From positions 1-6,049 of the forward strand of contig PWZW01000083.1 of the NCBI GenBank assembly GCA_003567255.1: a stretch of 6,049 nucleotides of DNA, in the 5' to 3' direction. Positions 1 to 6,049 of this stretch are shown here, one piece after another. The translations under genes and the position numbers were made by a program. Position 1 is the stretch's first letter; each line of letters starts with the position of its first letter. This stretch comes from Puniceicoccaceae bacterium. GTDB lineage: Bacteria; Verrucomicrobiota; Verrucomicrobiia; Opitutales; Coraliomargaritaceae. Below the pieces are notes generated by a model. That model made no database searches and was not told the origin of the DNA. It saw nothing but the letters and a program-made list of their open reading frames with translations.

Positions 1-690
1 CGGAGACCACCACACCTCCCGGCTTTACGGGCTCATCAGTGAACTCAAAAAACTCCGCGTTCTTTTTCAGACGAGTGACAAAGCCCACGCCTTCGGCGGA
101 CCAGCGCTCATACATATGGTAATCGGTATAGCCACGGGCCATGACCACCAGAGAGCCCTTTGGGAGCTTCATTTGCTGGGCCACTGTCACGTCGGCGACC
201 TTTCCTTCGGTGATTCGGGCATAGCATGGCAAACAACCGTCGTGATCGAGAAGCAGGTGCAGTTTGGCCGCCCCCTTGGTGGAGCGGAACTTCGCCCAAT
301 CGAACATCGAGGCGCACAAGTTGATCACTGTGCTGTCGAGTGAGTAGAGCTTACTCTTGAAGCGGAACTTCTTCTTCTGGGCTCCTTCGCTGACCTTACC
401 AAGGAGTTGGTAGAACAACTTTTCGAAGAGTTCGTGGGGGCGATGTGTATTGGCGTAAGCAAGCGTTGAGCGCCCCGGCGCACCACCCATGCCCAAATGC
501 TGCAACTTGCCTTCGCAACTCCTGAGTCCGGTATCGATTTCGCGCAGGCTCTTTGCCTGCGCTAACTGACAAAACAGCATCGAGACGAAGTGATCCCAGC
601 TGGCGAAGCCTTTACTGCGAGCTTCACTACCGGTCTGACGCACCAAGCGTCGAAATCAAGGTGCAAAGGTTGCTCAAACTCCCGATGGTG
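1..690 (-). pseudogene. IS4-family transposase, N-terminal part, inactivated and cut by the window edge
   Basis: Reading the minus strand from about 652 to 1 gives one uninterrupted frame with the typical N-terminal half of an IS4-family DDE transposase: SKGFASWDHFVSMLFCQL, then AKSLREIDTGL, then RSTLAYANTHRP, and the first catalytic Asp in YSLDSTVINLC (codon 335-337). The usual second-Asp motif, D-R-G-Y-x-D-Y, reads ARGYTDY here, so the catalytic Asp is Ala (codon 137-139, GCC instead of GAC). Upstream, the frame carrying RLVRQTGSEARSKG runs straight into a stop (TGA, 656-658). A one-base shift near 645-650 restores a plausible DFDRLV. Further upstream in that shifted frame, FEQPLHL resembles the F-x-Q-L-L-x-L stretch at the start of this family, but no clear start codon is visible, so the 5' limit is approximate. 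The C-terminal part with the catalytic Glu lies beyond the left edge. Family assignment is firm; inactivity is inferred from two independent lesions. Confidence 0.88.
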
Positions 691-700
691 ATCCTTGACG
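1..700 (-). mobile_element. Remnant of an IS4-family insertion sequence, one end only
   Basis: This is the insertion element that carried the transposase pseudogene. Only its transposase-start side lies in the window. I could not identify a terminal inverted repeat or a target-site duplication, because the other end is missing and the sequence between about 690 and 764 shows no recognisable IS terminus. The right boundary is therefore a guess somewhere between 690 and 764. The element points away from the symporter gene that follows. Confidence 0.6.
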
Positions 701-764
701 GCGGCGCAAAATTGAAACTTGCATCCGTAAGTATCAAAGTCCGTTGTCGTGTTCGTCCTGCATT

Positions 765-2156
765 ATGCACATCATTGATTTCCTTATCCTCGCTGGTTAT
801 TTTGTCCTGATACTGACCTTGGGCCTAACCGCAGGTAAGCAAGTGCGGGACATGAAGCAATTCGCCACTGGCGGTGGGAGGTTCGGGGCGTTTGTCGTGT
901 TTGCGACGCTTTCGGCTTCTTACATCGGTGGTGGATTCACCATGGGAAACGCTGGAAACGTCTATACCATCGGCATTGTTAACATCATTGCGATTTGGGG
1001 GTTTAGCCTAAAGGAAATACTCGTCGCGCTCTATATTGCGCCCAAGTTAAGGAACTTCCCGAATGCGCTGTCAGCCGGAGACATTACCGGTGCCGCTTAC
1101 GGGAAGCCGGGTAAGGTTTTAACCGGTATCTTTAGCGTATTGCTCTGCATTGCGATTGTTGGCGCTCAGGTCGGTGCAATGGGGGCGGTTTTTCACGTGC
1201 TCCTCGGCATGTCTCCGCTGATCGGGATCGCGCTAGGCTGCGGGTTGTTGATTTTGTATTCCACCTTCGGTGGTATCCGCGCCGTCATTATGACCGACAT
1301 CCTCCAGTTCGCCCTGCTTTTCATTGGCTTGCCCTTGGTGCTGGTCCTGGGCGTCATGGCGGTCGGCGGGGTCGGCGAAACCATTGAACGGATCCCTGCG
1401 AGTTACTTCGACCCCTTTTCCAGCATGGGCCTTGCGGCCTTCATTTCGCTTTTCTTGGTTCTGATGTTTGGTGAAGCGCTCGTCCCACCTTATTTGCAGC
1501 GGCTTATGATCGGCGAACCCCGAAAAGTCGCACGTGGCACTCTATGGAGTGGGATCATGTCTTTCCCTTTCTTCTTTATCACCGGAGCGATTGGCTTGGT
1601 TGCCCTGGCTATGGCTGCTGACCTTGAAAGCGCCAACAACGCCATCCCTTTTGTCGTTAATGAAGTCGTCCCCATCGGACTTAGGGGTATGATCGTCGCA
1701 GGCATCCTGTCGGTTTCCATGTCCTCAGCCGACTCTTTTTTGAACAGTGCTGCGGTCGCCTTCTCTCACGACGTCGTCAATCCTTTGCGTGGGCGCAACC
1801 CGCTGAGTCCCAAAGCGGAGTTGTTATTGGCACGCTGCACCACCGCAATTGGTGGTCTTGGGGCGGTCGTCGTGGCCCTTTCCATTGAAGGGTTGCTGGA
1901 TATCCTCTTTTACGCTTACAACTTCTGGGCTCCGGTGATTTTGGTGCCGTTGATCGCGGCGCTCTTTGGCTTTCGCGCCCCTTGGCCTCACCTCTTTGCC
2001 GCGGCCGCCAGTGGCATCGCGGCGAACCTCATCTGGGCCTGGGTTTTGAACAGTCCGGCGGGCATCGATGGCTTATTGGTGGGAATCCTTGCCAATGCGG
2101 TGGCCCTCGCCATTTCCGCCAAAATGCTTCGGCAGAGGGAGTCAACCAATAAGTAA
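765..2156 (+). CDS. Sodium:solute symporter (SSS family, LeuT fold) of unknown substrate
   Basis: Inner-membrane transporter of 463 residues that would use the Na+ gradient to import a small solute. About 13 hydrophobic segments are visible, at roughly 3-22, 40-62, 70-92, 118-145, 150-165, 175-200, 222-245, 258-285, 305-335, 358-372, 378-402, 405-427 and 432-452. Family signatures are the unwound helix ATLSASYIGGGF (47-58), STFGGIRAVIMTDILQF (166-182), PPYLQRLM (241-248) and SMSSADSFLNSAA (318-330). In the last, Ser320-Ser321 align with the Na2-site serines known from vSGLT, so sodium coupling looks intact. Length and topology fit a full SSS protein. I chose ATG 765 because the protein then begins MHIIDFLILAGY, as family members do; an in-frame TTG at 744 would add seven residues without a ribosome binding site. 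No good Shine-Dalgarno is seen. Substrate cannot be told: SSS members carry sugars, amino acids, organic acids, choline and others, and no catabolic gene is adjacent. Confidence 0.93.
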   Translation: MHIIDFLILAGYFVLILTLGLTAGKQVRDMKQFATGGGRFGAFVVFATLSASYIGGGFTMGNAGNVYTIGIVNIIAIWGFSLKEILVALYIAPKLRNFPNALSAGDITGAAYGKPGKVLTGIFSVLLCIAIVGAQVGAMGAVFHVLLGMSPLIGIALGCGLLILYSTFGGIRAVIMTDILQFALLFIGLPLVLVLGVMAVGGVGETIERIPASYFDPFSSMGLAAFISLFLVLMFGEALVPPYLQRLMIGEPRKVARGTLWSGIMSFPFFFITGAIGLVALAMAADLESANNAIPFVVNEVVPIGLRGMIVAGILSVSMSSADSFLNSAAVAFSHDVVNPLRGRNPLSPKAELLLARCTTAIGGLGAVVVALSIEGLLDILFYAYNFWAPVILVPLIAALFGFRAPWPHLFAAAASGIAANLIWAWVLNSPAGIDGLLVGILANAVALAISAKMLRQRESTNK

Positions 2157-2180
2157 GCGCTGAGGAGAACGATTCCACAG

Positions 2181-2203
2181 GCCGGGCCGCGCACCGCGCC
2201 GGC
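2181..2203. terminator. GC-rich hairpin between convergent genes, possible bidirectional terminator
   Basis: The 23 bases can fold as GCCGG pairing with CCGGC at the ends, a two-base bulge, then CGCG pairing with CGCG around a CAC loop, nine base pairs in all. It sits 24 bases after the symporter stop and 25 bases after the kinase stop on the other strand, where a shared terminator would be expected. Neither strand has a proper U-run after the stem, so intrinsic termination is uncertain; it could instead only stabilise 3' ends. Confidence 0.4.
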
Positions 2204-2228
2204 ATTGGGAGATATATCTTATTCGACA

Positions 2229-4001
2229 CTAATTGGGTTTTTGGTCCGGGGTCTTTGGGATGGAAAGCGTGAACGTTGTGCCTTCGCCGAGTTCGCTTGT
2301 GACGTGAATCTTAATACCGAGGCGGTCGCAGGTTTTCTTGACGATGTAGAGGCCCAGGCCGGTGGACGGTTCGTTCGCAGTCGGGCGCGCTGAAAGCCTA
2401 ACAAATTTACCAAAAAGCTTGGCCTGATCTTCCTGACTGATCCCCGGTCCATTATCCTGAATGTGAATATCGAGACAGTTGGGATCGTTCGGGTTTTGCT
2501 GGCTGCGAAGCGAAACCCTTCCGTACGGTGGGGTGTAGTTAACGGCATTGCCGCAAAGGTTGTTTATGCAGATGGTCAGCCAATGGGCATTACTGGAAAC
2601 GTTGAGTCCGCGCGTCGCATGCAGGTCGTGCGACAATGTGATTTTTTTGCTTAGTGCGTGTGCTTCCATTTGATTTACGGCTTGTTCGAGCAGGGGGTTC
2701 AACCCGAGCGTTTCCAGCTTGCAACCGCTCCCTTCGGCCTCGATTTGGGAGGCGTCCAGGAGGGCGCGGGTGAGGTGGAGCATGCGCTCGCCGCAGTCCT
2801 CAACATCATCGACGAAGGTTTTGAGGTCAAAGTTGGGGTCTTCGAGCTCGACTAGGCTACAATGGCCCAAAATGCCGTTCAGTGGGGTCCGCAAATCGTG
2901 CGCGACGATGCTTATGTATTCGTCTTTTTCCTTGTTTAATTGGGCAAGCGTGGAGTTGGCCTTTTTCAGGTCACTAGCCGCTTGGCTAAGGGCTTTTTTC
3001 TGTGCTTCGTTCTGATGATTGATCCGAATCAATTGGCAGTTTTGGGTTTCCAGGCGCGCTTGATTCCGGCGAATCATCCCCACGCAGATCCAAGCAACGA
3101 TCAGTGTGATTAGGAGCGCGGTCGCGATGTTTTTGAAAAGTTGCCTGCGGTAAGGGGATAGCATGCTGTCTTCGCTTTGTTCAACGATAAGGAACCAATT
3201 GAGCTCGGGAACGTATCGAGCATTAAGTATGCGGGTTTCTCCATCTCGCTGGTAAGTGACATTTACCCGATTTCCTTCCAGCAGGCTGGAGGCGACGTCG
3301 GCGAGGCCGTCTAACTCGTGGAGGCTGCTGTATTCAAGCATCGGGCTGTTTGAGGGTCGCAGCACCATCTTCCCCGCCTCATCGACAAAATATATCTGCC
3401 GGTCGAACTTTGCTTCGTAATTGCTGATGAGATGGTTTACCCGATAGACGGTTAGGCCGATGCCAGTGGCGCCGATGAAATTTCCACCGTAATCAAGAAC
3501 ACGATAATTGATGAAAATCGTCATCTCATCGCGGTTTGCCAGGTCTGGGTCGACGTTGATCTCAAAGGGTGCCTCCATGTCCCTAACTCGGAAGAACCAT
3601 TCGTCCCGAGGGTCATCCTCGCTAATCGTTTTCAAAAGGCCATAGGACTGATAGTATTTGCGGGTATTTTCAGAGACGAAAAAACTGGTGACGGTGCTGT
3701 ATTCAACCTTCAGCTCATGCAGGAAGCGGGTGATCGCGGATTCATCCTTTTCCCCGGCAATCACCCAGTCCCGCAAGAAGGTGTCGCTGGCCATCAGTGA
3801 GGAAATGAAGACGGGCCGTAGCAGGTCGCGTTGAATCTCCGAATAAACGTTGTCCGAGGTTAAGGGTAGCGAGCTCTCAATAATCGTCCGTCGCACATTA
3901 TCCCGCGAAATCAAGTAGTTACTTATGCTGTTTATGAGAAAGCCTGTCAGCAGGATGAGACAAATAATCCAAGTCCAGCGAAATTTATTGAAGGATAACA
4001 T
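2229..4001 (-). CDS. Membrane sensor histidine kinase with periplasmic dCache-like domain
   Basis: A 590-residue two-component sensor kinase. Order: transmembrane helix 1 (about 10-30); a periplasmic sensor of about 255 residues (31-288) resembling double-Cache domains, with the stretches PRDEWFFRVRD (131-141) and NYRVLDYGGNFIGATGIGL (165-183); transmembrane helix 2 (about 290-310); a polar coiled-coil linker (311-360); the phosphoacceptor HisKA helix with H369 in AHDLRTPLNG; and a HATPase_c domain with N box NLCGNAVNYT (481-490), G1 DNGPGIS (516-522), F box LFGKFVRL (529-536) and G2 TGLGLYIV (547-554). All catalytic boxes are intact, so it should be active. There is no PAS, HAMP or receiver domain and no response regulator in the window. 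ATG 4001 is chosen because it places helix 1 directly at the N-terminus. An in-frame ATG at 4217 would add 72 polar residues and overlap the nuclease gene. No clear Shine-Dalgarno is seen. The ligand is unknown: the known amino-acid dCache motif has R-x-W, whereas here it reads R-D-E-W. Confidence 0.93.
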   Translation of the reverse strand: MLSFNKFRWTWIICLILLTGFLINSISNYLISRDNVRRTIIESSLPLTSDNVYSEIQRDLLRPVFISSLMASDTFLRDWVIAGEKDESAITRFLHELKVEYSTVTSFFVSENTRKYYQSYGLLKTISEDDPRDEWFFRVRDMEAPFEINVDPDLANRDEMTIFINYRVLDYGGNFIGATGIGLTVYRVNHLISNYEAKFDRQIYFVDEAGKMVLRPSNSPMLEYSSLHELDGLADVASSLLEGNRVNVTYQRDGETRILNARYVPELNWFLIVEQSEDSMLSPYRRQLFKNIATALLITLIVAWICVGMIRRNQARLETQNCQLIRINHQNEAQKKALSQAASDLKKANSTLAQLNKEKDEYISIVAHDLRTPLNGILGHCSLVELEDPNFDLKTFVDDVEDCGERMLHLTRALLDASQIEAEGSGCKLETLGLNPLLEQAVNQMEAHALSKKITLSHDLHATRGLNVSSNAHWLTICINNLCGNAVNYTPPYGRVSLRSQQNPNDPNCLDIHIQDNGPGISQEDQAKLFGKFVRLSARPTANEPSTGLGLYIVKKTCDRLGIKIHVTSELGEGTTFTLSIPKTPDQKPN

Positions 4002-4188
4002 GATACTTAAGTGGTAGTGAGACTTGCTTTTTTGGTCAGGGGAAAGGTCGGGACGCTGCGAACCCCTGGGGGCTGACGCTTCCGAAACAGACGAAGCCAC
4101 CGGGCGTCCCTGTGGCGATTCCTTGGGGGCAAGCTTAGCGGAAAGAAACGATCTGTTGCTTAGGGGAATGGCGACGATGTGTCGATGT

Positions 4189-5286
4189 TCAAGGGCGCAC
4201 CACGAGCACCGGACCAATATCGATCATATCATGGAAGAAGGCGGTCAGTTCAGCGAGGTTGCCCGCTTCGATGCGCTGTAGAAAACTCGCTTGATACTGC
4301 TCGGGGAGGTAGAGACGGATTTGCCCGCCTGGCGCCTCCGGCGTGCCCGTTTCGATTTTGAACACCACAAAGCCGTCCGGGGCTGCAATATTTAGCGGTT
4401 CAGCGCGTAAAAAGTCTACCCGCACATCTCGATACAACCATTTTGCTGGGTCTTGACGGTAAAAGTCGGCGGTTCTTTCCGGCGGGGGAGGGGCCTCTGC
4501 GCGAACCCTTCCCCGAATGCGGTCAAGGAGTGCCGGTCCGATGCCTTGAACCCGCAAGAGATCCTCGACCGAGTCGAAGGGGCGTGCGGCAATGATGCGT
4601 TCCGCAATGACCGGACCAACCCCGGAGAGCGCTTCCAGCTGAGCTGCCGTCGCCTTGTTAACGTTGATTAGCCAGCGGTTTTCATCGGGCGTTGTGCCGT
4701 GGTGAAGGCTGTCTTCCGGAGTGCGCCAACCGCCGCGTGCCTGGCGGCGTGCGCGCTCCCGGGCTTCGCCCAAGATCCGTTGGTACTGAGAAGCGGTATA
4801 GCCCCCAGGCCATGCGCCTCCCCGTGTGGGCATGCCAAATACCCGAGCCAGCCCCTCCTCTACGAGCGCCGTGGATAGATACTCACCGCGCTGGTTCTGA
4901 ACCAAGGCATAAAAGCGCTGTTGCCGACTGCGGCCCCGCGCATCGATCCACTGCGTTTTGATGGTCAGCGGGCCTTGCATGAAGCTGCGAGCAAAGCGCG
5001 TGCCCTCATCGGCCAGGCGCAACGTTTCCGGTACCGAAATACCAAAATAATCAGCTTGCTGTTGGACACGATCTGGAAAGGCCAGGCCATCTTCTGGAGT
5101 ATCCACAAAATAAAGTCGAAAATAGTGCACCTCTCCCTCGTGCCGAACGCGGAAACTGTCCCCATCATTGGAGGGGTGGGGGACGATCCGGCAATTCTCC
5201 AAAACCGTCCATTCCTGCCCCTGAGCACTTCCTGCCCAAAGCAAAGTGGAGGCCCCAAGGAGCAAAACAAGGTGGTGGAATCTCAT
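4189..5286 (-). CDS. Exported SNase-like nuclease with ComEA-type helix-hairpin-helix and novel C-terminal domain
   Basis: A 365-residue protein likely exported to the periplasm or beyond, where it would bind and cut nucleic acid. Residues 1-23 form a Sec signal peptide (hydrophobic LVLLLGASTLLWAG, cleavage near AQG/QE). Residues 25 to about 188 are a thermonuclease-like (SNase) domain: DGDSF (41-45) gives the metal-binding Asp, FRLYFVDTPE (56-65) supplies R57, D62, T63 and E65, matching R35, D40, T41 and E43 of staphylococcal nuclease, and R124 in RQQRFYALV fits R87. The catalytic set is therefore complete. Residues 205-262 form a double helix-hairpin-helix like that of ComEA: INVNKATAAQLEALSGVG, then IAERIIAARPFDSVEDLL and VQGIGPALL. 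A PPPP linker (266-269) leads to about 95 residues (271-365) that I do not recognise, ending FFHDMIDIGPVLVVRP. It lies 187 bases upstream of the kinase on the same strand. ATG 5286 is chosen for the signal peptide; the upstream bases lack a strong ribosome binding site. Confidence 0.93.
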   Translation of the reverse strand: MRFHHLVLLLGASTLLWAGSAQGQEWTVLENCRIVPHPSNDGDSFRVRHEGEVHYFRLYFVDTPEDGLAFPDRVQQQADYFGISVPETLRLADEGTRFARSFMQGPLTIKTQWIDARGRSRQQRFYALVQNQRGEYLSTALVEEGLARVFGMPTRGGAWPGGYTASQYQRILGEARERARRQARGGWRTPEDSLHHGTTPDENRWLINVNKATAAQLEALSGVGPVIAERIIAARPFDSVEDLLRVQGIGPALLDRIRGRVRAEAPPPPERTADFYRQDPAKWLYRDVRVDFLRAEPLNIAAPDGFVVFKIETGTPEAPGGQIRLYLPEQYQASFLQRIEAGNLAELTAFFHDMIDIGPVLVVRP

Positions 5287-5324
5287 GGTTTGATGCGAGC
5301 GGACAATGCTTAGGTCTACGGGAA

Positions 5325-5353
5325 TTTGTAAATGCTATGCTGAATTATTTCAA
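5325..5353 (-). promoter_or_regulatory. Candidate sigma-70-type promoter for the nuclease (and possibly the kinase)
   Basis: On the minus strand TTGAAA (5353-5348, five of six to the -35 consensus) is followed after exactly 17 bases by TACAAA (5330-5325, four of six to the -10 consensus). Transcription would begin near 5318, leaving a leader of about 30 bases before ATG 5286. The surroundings are distinctly AT-rich compared with the flanking genes, as is usual for a promoter. Inferred from consensus match only. Confidence 0.5.
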
Positions 5354-5365
5354 ATTTTTGTAAAT
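5325..5365. repeat. 9-bp direct repeat TTTGTAAAT in the divergent intergenic region
   Basis: TTTGTAAAT occurs at 5325-5333 and again at 5357-5365, with 32 bases between their starts, about three helical turns. The first copy covers the candidate -10 of the nuclease promoter and the second lies just upstream of its -35. That placement would suit a regulator binding two sites on one DNA face, but AT-rich nine-mers recur by chance, so an operator role is only a suggestion. Confidence 0.35.
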
Positions 5366-5465
5366 AAGGAAGCAGCAAAGATTCCGGGGGAATAGCGCTC
5401 GAAAGGATTCGTCAGACGGTTGTATGGATTGCCCAAGACCACCCAGAGCCCCCTTTGCCTTTATC

Positions 5466-6049
5466 ATGAGAAGGTTTCGTGTCCTTTCGTCACCGCTAAT
5501 GCACGGACTTTTCGCCAGCGTGGCCTTGTCCATTGGCGGGCCCCTTGCAAATTCGGCGCAAGCGGAGGACGAAGCGGTTTTCCTCGACGAAGCGTTTAGC
5601 GATTTGGAAAAATGGGAGCCGCTCCGCTTTGAAAGTATCCCACGCCACTCTGAATATGTCATCCAAACCACCGCTTCCGGGGAAACCTTTCTAAAAATGG
5701 CCAGCGATCGCGGCGGCTCCGGCCTGGTTTTAAAAAAGAGTTTTGATCCCGCTCAATTTCCGATCGTGGAGTGGCGTTGGCGGGTGGATCAGGCCATCCG
5801 TGACGTAGACCACACCAAAAAGTCCGGAGATGATTATCCCATTCGGATTTATCTTTTTTTTGAATATGATGGGACCGGACTGAGCTTTGGTGAGCGGATG
5901 CGTTACCGCGCGTACCGAGCTTTACGCGGGGAGTATCCTCCACATTCAGCACTGGCTTACGTTTGGACGCCCAACCCGGTACCTTCCCGCATTTTCCCAA
6001 ACCCCTATTCCAGCAGAGTAAACATGCTTGTTTTGCGCGGAGAAGCTGC
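5466..6049 (+). CDS. Exported DUF3047 family protein, cut by the window end
   Basis: The frame stays open from 5466 to the right edge, giving 194 residues of a protein whose C-terminus is missing. Residues 1-33 look like a Sec signal peptide: basic MRRFR, a hydrophobic stretch LFASVALSIGGPLA, and an AQA/EDE cleavage site, so the product is probably periplasmic. The mature part has marks of DUF3047: VEWRWRVDQ (101-109), then KKSGDDYPIRIYLFFEY (118-134), then ALAYVWTPNP (162-171) and NPYSSRVNMLVLRG (179-192). Members are generally about 220-260 residues, so most of the gene is present. The family has no established biochemical function. ATG 5466 is preferred because it starts the signal peptide. 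An in-frame ATG at 5424 would add 14 proline-rich residues before the basic region, and ATG 5499 would remove the basic start. No clear Shine-Dalgarno precedes any of them. It is divergent from the nuclease, with 179 bases between the starts, so the two could share a control region. Confidence 0.85.
   Translation, partial: MRRFRVLSSPLMHGLFASVALSIGGPLANSAQAEDEAVFLDEAFSDLEKWEPLRFESIPRHSEYVIQTTASGETFLKMASDRGGSGLVLKKSFDPAQFPIVEWRWRVDQAIRDVDHTKKSGDDYPIRIYLFFEYDGTGLSFGERMRYRAYRALRGEYPPHSALAYVWTPNPVPSRIFPNPYSSRVNMLVLRGEA

Noticed and set aside
108..343. Short open frames on both strands (116-343 plus, 108-317 minus)
   Set aside because: They overlap the transposase frame, which has clear family motifs, and their translations show no recognisable features. 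They are shadows.
695..724. Promoter for the symporter with TTGACG (695-700) as -35
   Set aside because: The -35 match is good, but the hexamers 16-18 bases downstream (ACTTGC, CTTGCA, TTGCAT) are poor -10 boxes, so I do not annotate it.
2219..3015. Several open frames inside the kinase gene (2219-2548 minus; 2463-2654, 2658-2855 and 2719-3015 plus)
   Set aside because: The kinase frame carries every catalytic motif across this stretch; the others have no domain signals.
4050..4110. Possible structured RNA or terminator between nuclease and kinase (CCCCTGGGGG and GCTTC/GAAGC pairings)
   Set aside because: The stems are only four or five base pairs, have no U-run, and match no riboswitch consensus that I can recognise.
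4921..5313. Open frame of 130 codons opposite the nuclease gene, and a 101-codon frame on the same strand (4965-5270)
   Set aside because: Both lie within the nuclease coding region, whose signal peptide and SNase active-site motifs are unmistakable. The alternatives show no family pattern.
5389..5405. Short inverted repeat ATTCC-GGG-GGAAT
   Set aside because: Five base pairs with no U-run and no obvious role; too short to distinguish from chance.
5345..6000. Minus-strand open frames opposite the DUF3047 gene (5345-5671 and 5659-6000)
   Set aside because: The plus frame has a signal peptide and DUF3047 motifs and is open to the edge. The antisense frames lack any recognisable feature.
1..6049. 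CRISPR array, tRNA/rRNA, toxin-antitoxin or phage-defence system
   Set aside because: No regularly spaced repeats, RNA-gene signatures or defence-family motifs were found on either strand.

Overview
The window holds four protein genes and the head of a decayed insertion element. It looks like chromosomal DNA of a Gram-negative heterotroph: there are two Sec signal peptides, a periplasmic sensor domain and a Na+-coupled symporter. The transposase type, the secreted nuclease with a ComEA-like helix-hairpin-helix, and the DUF3047 protein together would suit Verrucomicrobiota or a similar environmental lineage. That placement is only an impression and cannot be settled from this sequence. Shine-Dalgarno sequences are weak or absent before all the genes.

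Layout. (1) Positions 1 to about 690, minus strand: the N-terminal part of an IS4-family DDE transposase, running off the left edge. It appears dead, with a one-base frameshift near its N-terminus and the second catalytic Asp replaced by Ala. (2) 765-2156, plus strand: a complete sodium:solute symporter (SSS family), starting about 75 bases from the remnant and reading away from it. (3) 2181-2203: a GC-rich hairpin between convergent genes. (4) 2229-4001, minus strand: a membrane sensor histidine kinase with a periplasmic dCache-like sensor and no response regulator in the window. (5) 4189-5286, minus strand: an exported nuclease fusing a staphylococcal-nuclease domain, a ComEA-type DNA-binding helix-hairpin-helix and an unrecognised C-terminal domain. 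(6) 5287-5465: a divergent intergenic region with a good candidate promoter for the nuclease and a 9-bp direct repeat. (7) 5466 to the right edge, plus strand: an exported DUF3047 protein, cut by the window end.

How they may work together. Nuclease and kinase lie on the same strand 187 bases apart with no clear internal promoter or terminator, so they may form a two-gene operon read from the promoter at 5325-5353. An exported DNA-binding nuclease beside a periplasm-sensing kinase invites, but does not prove, a link to nucleic-acid scavenging or sensing. The symporter and the DUF3047 gene face other ways and look like separate units. I see no CRISPR, tRNA, rRNA or obvious defence or phage module. 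The least described items are the C-terminal domain of the nuclease and the nuclease-kinase pairing.
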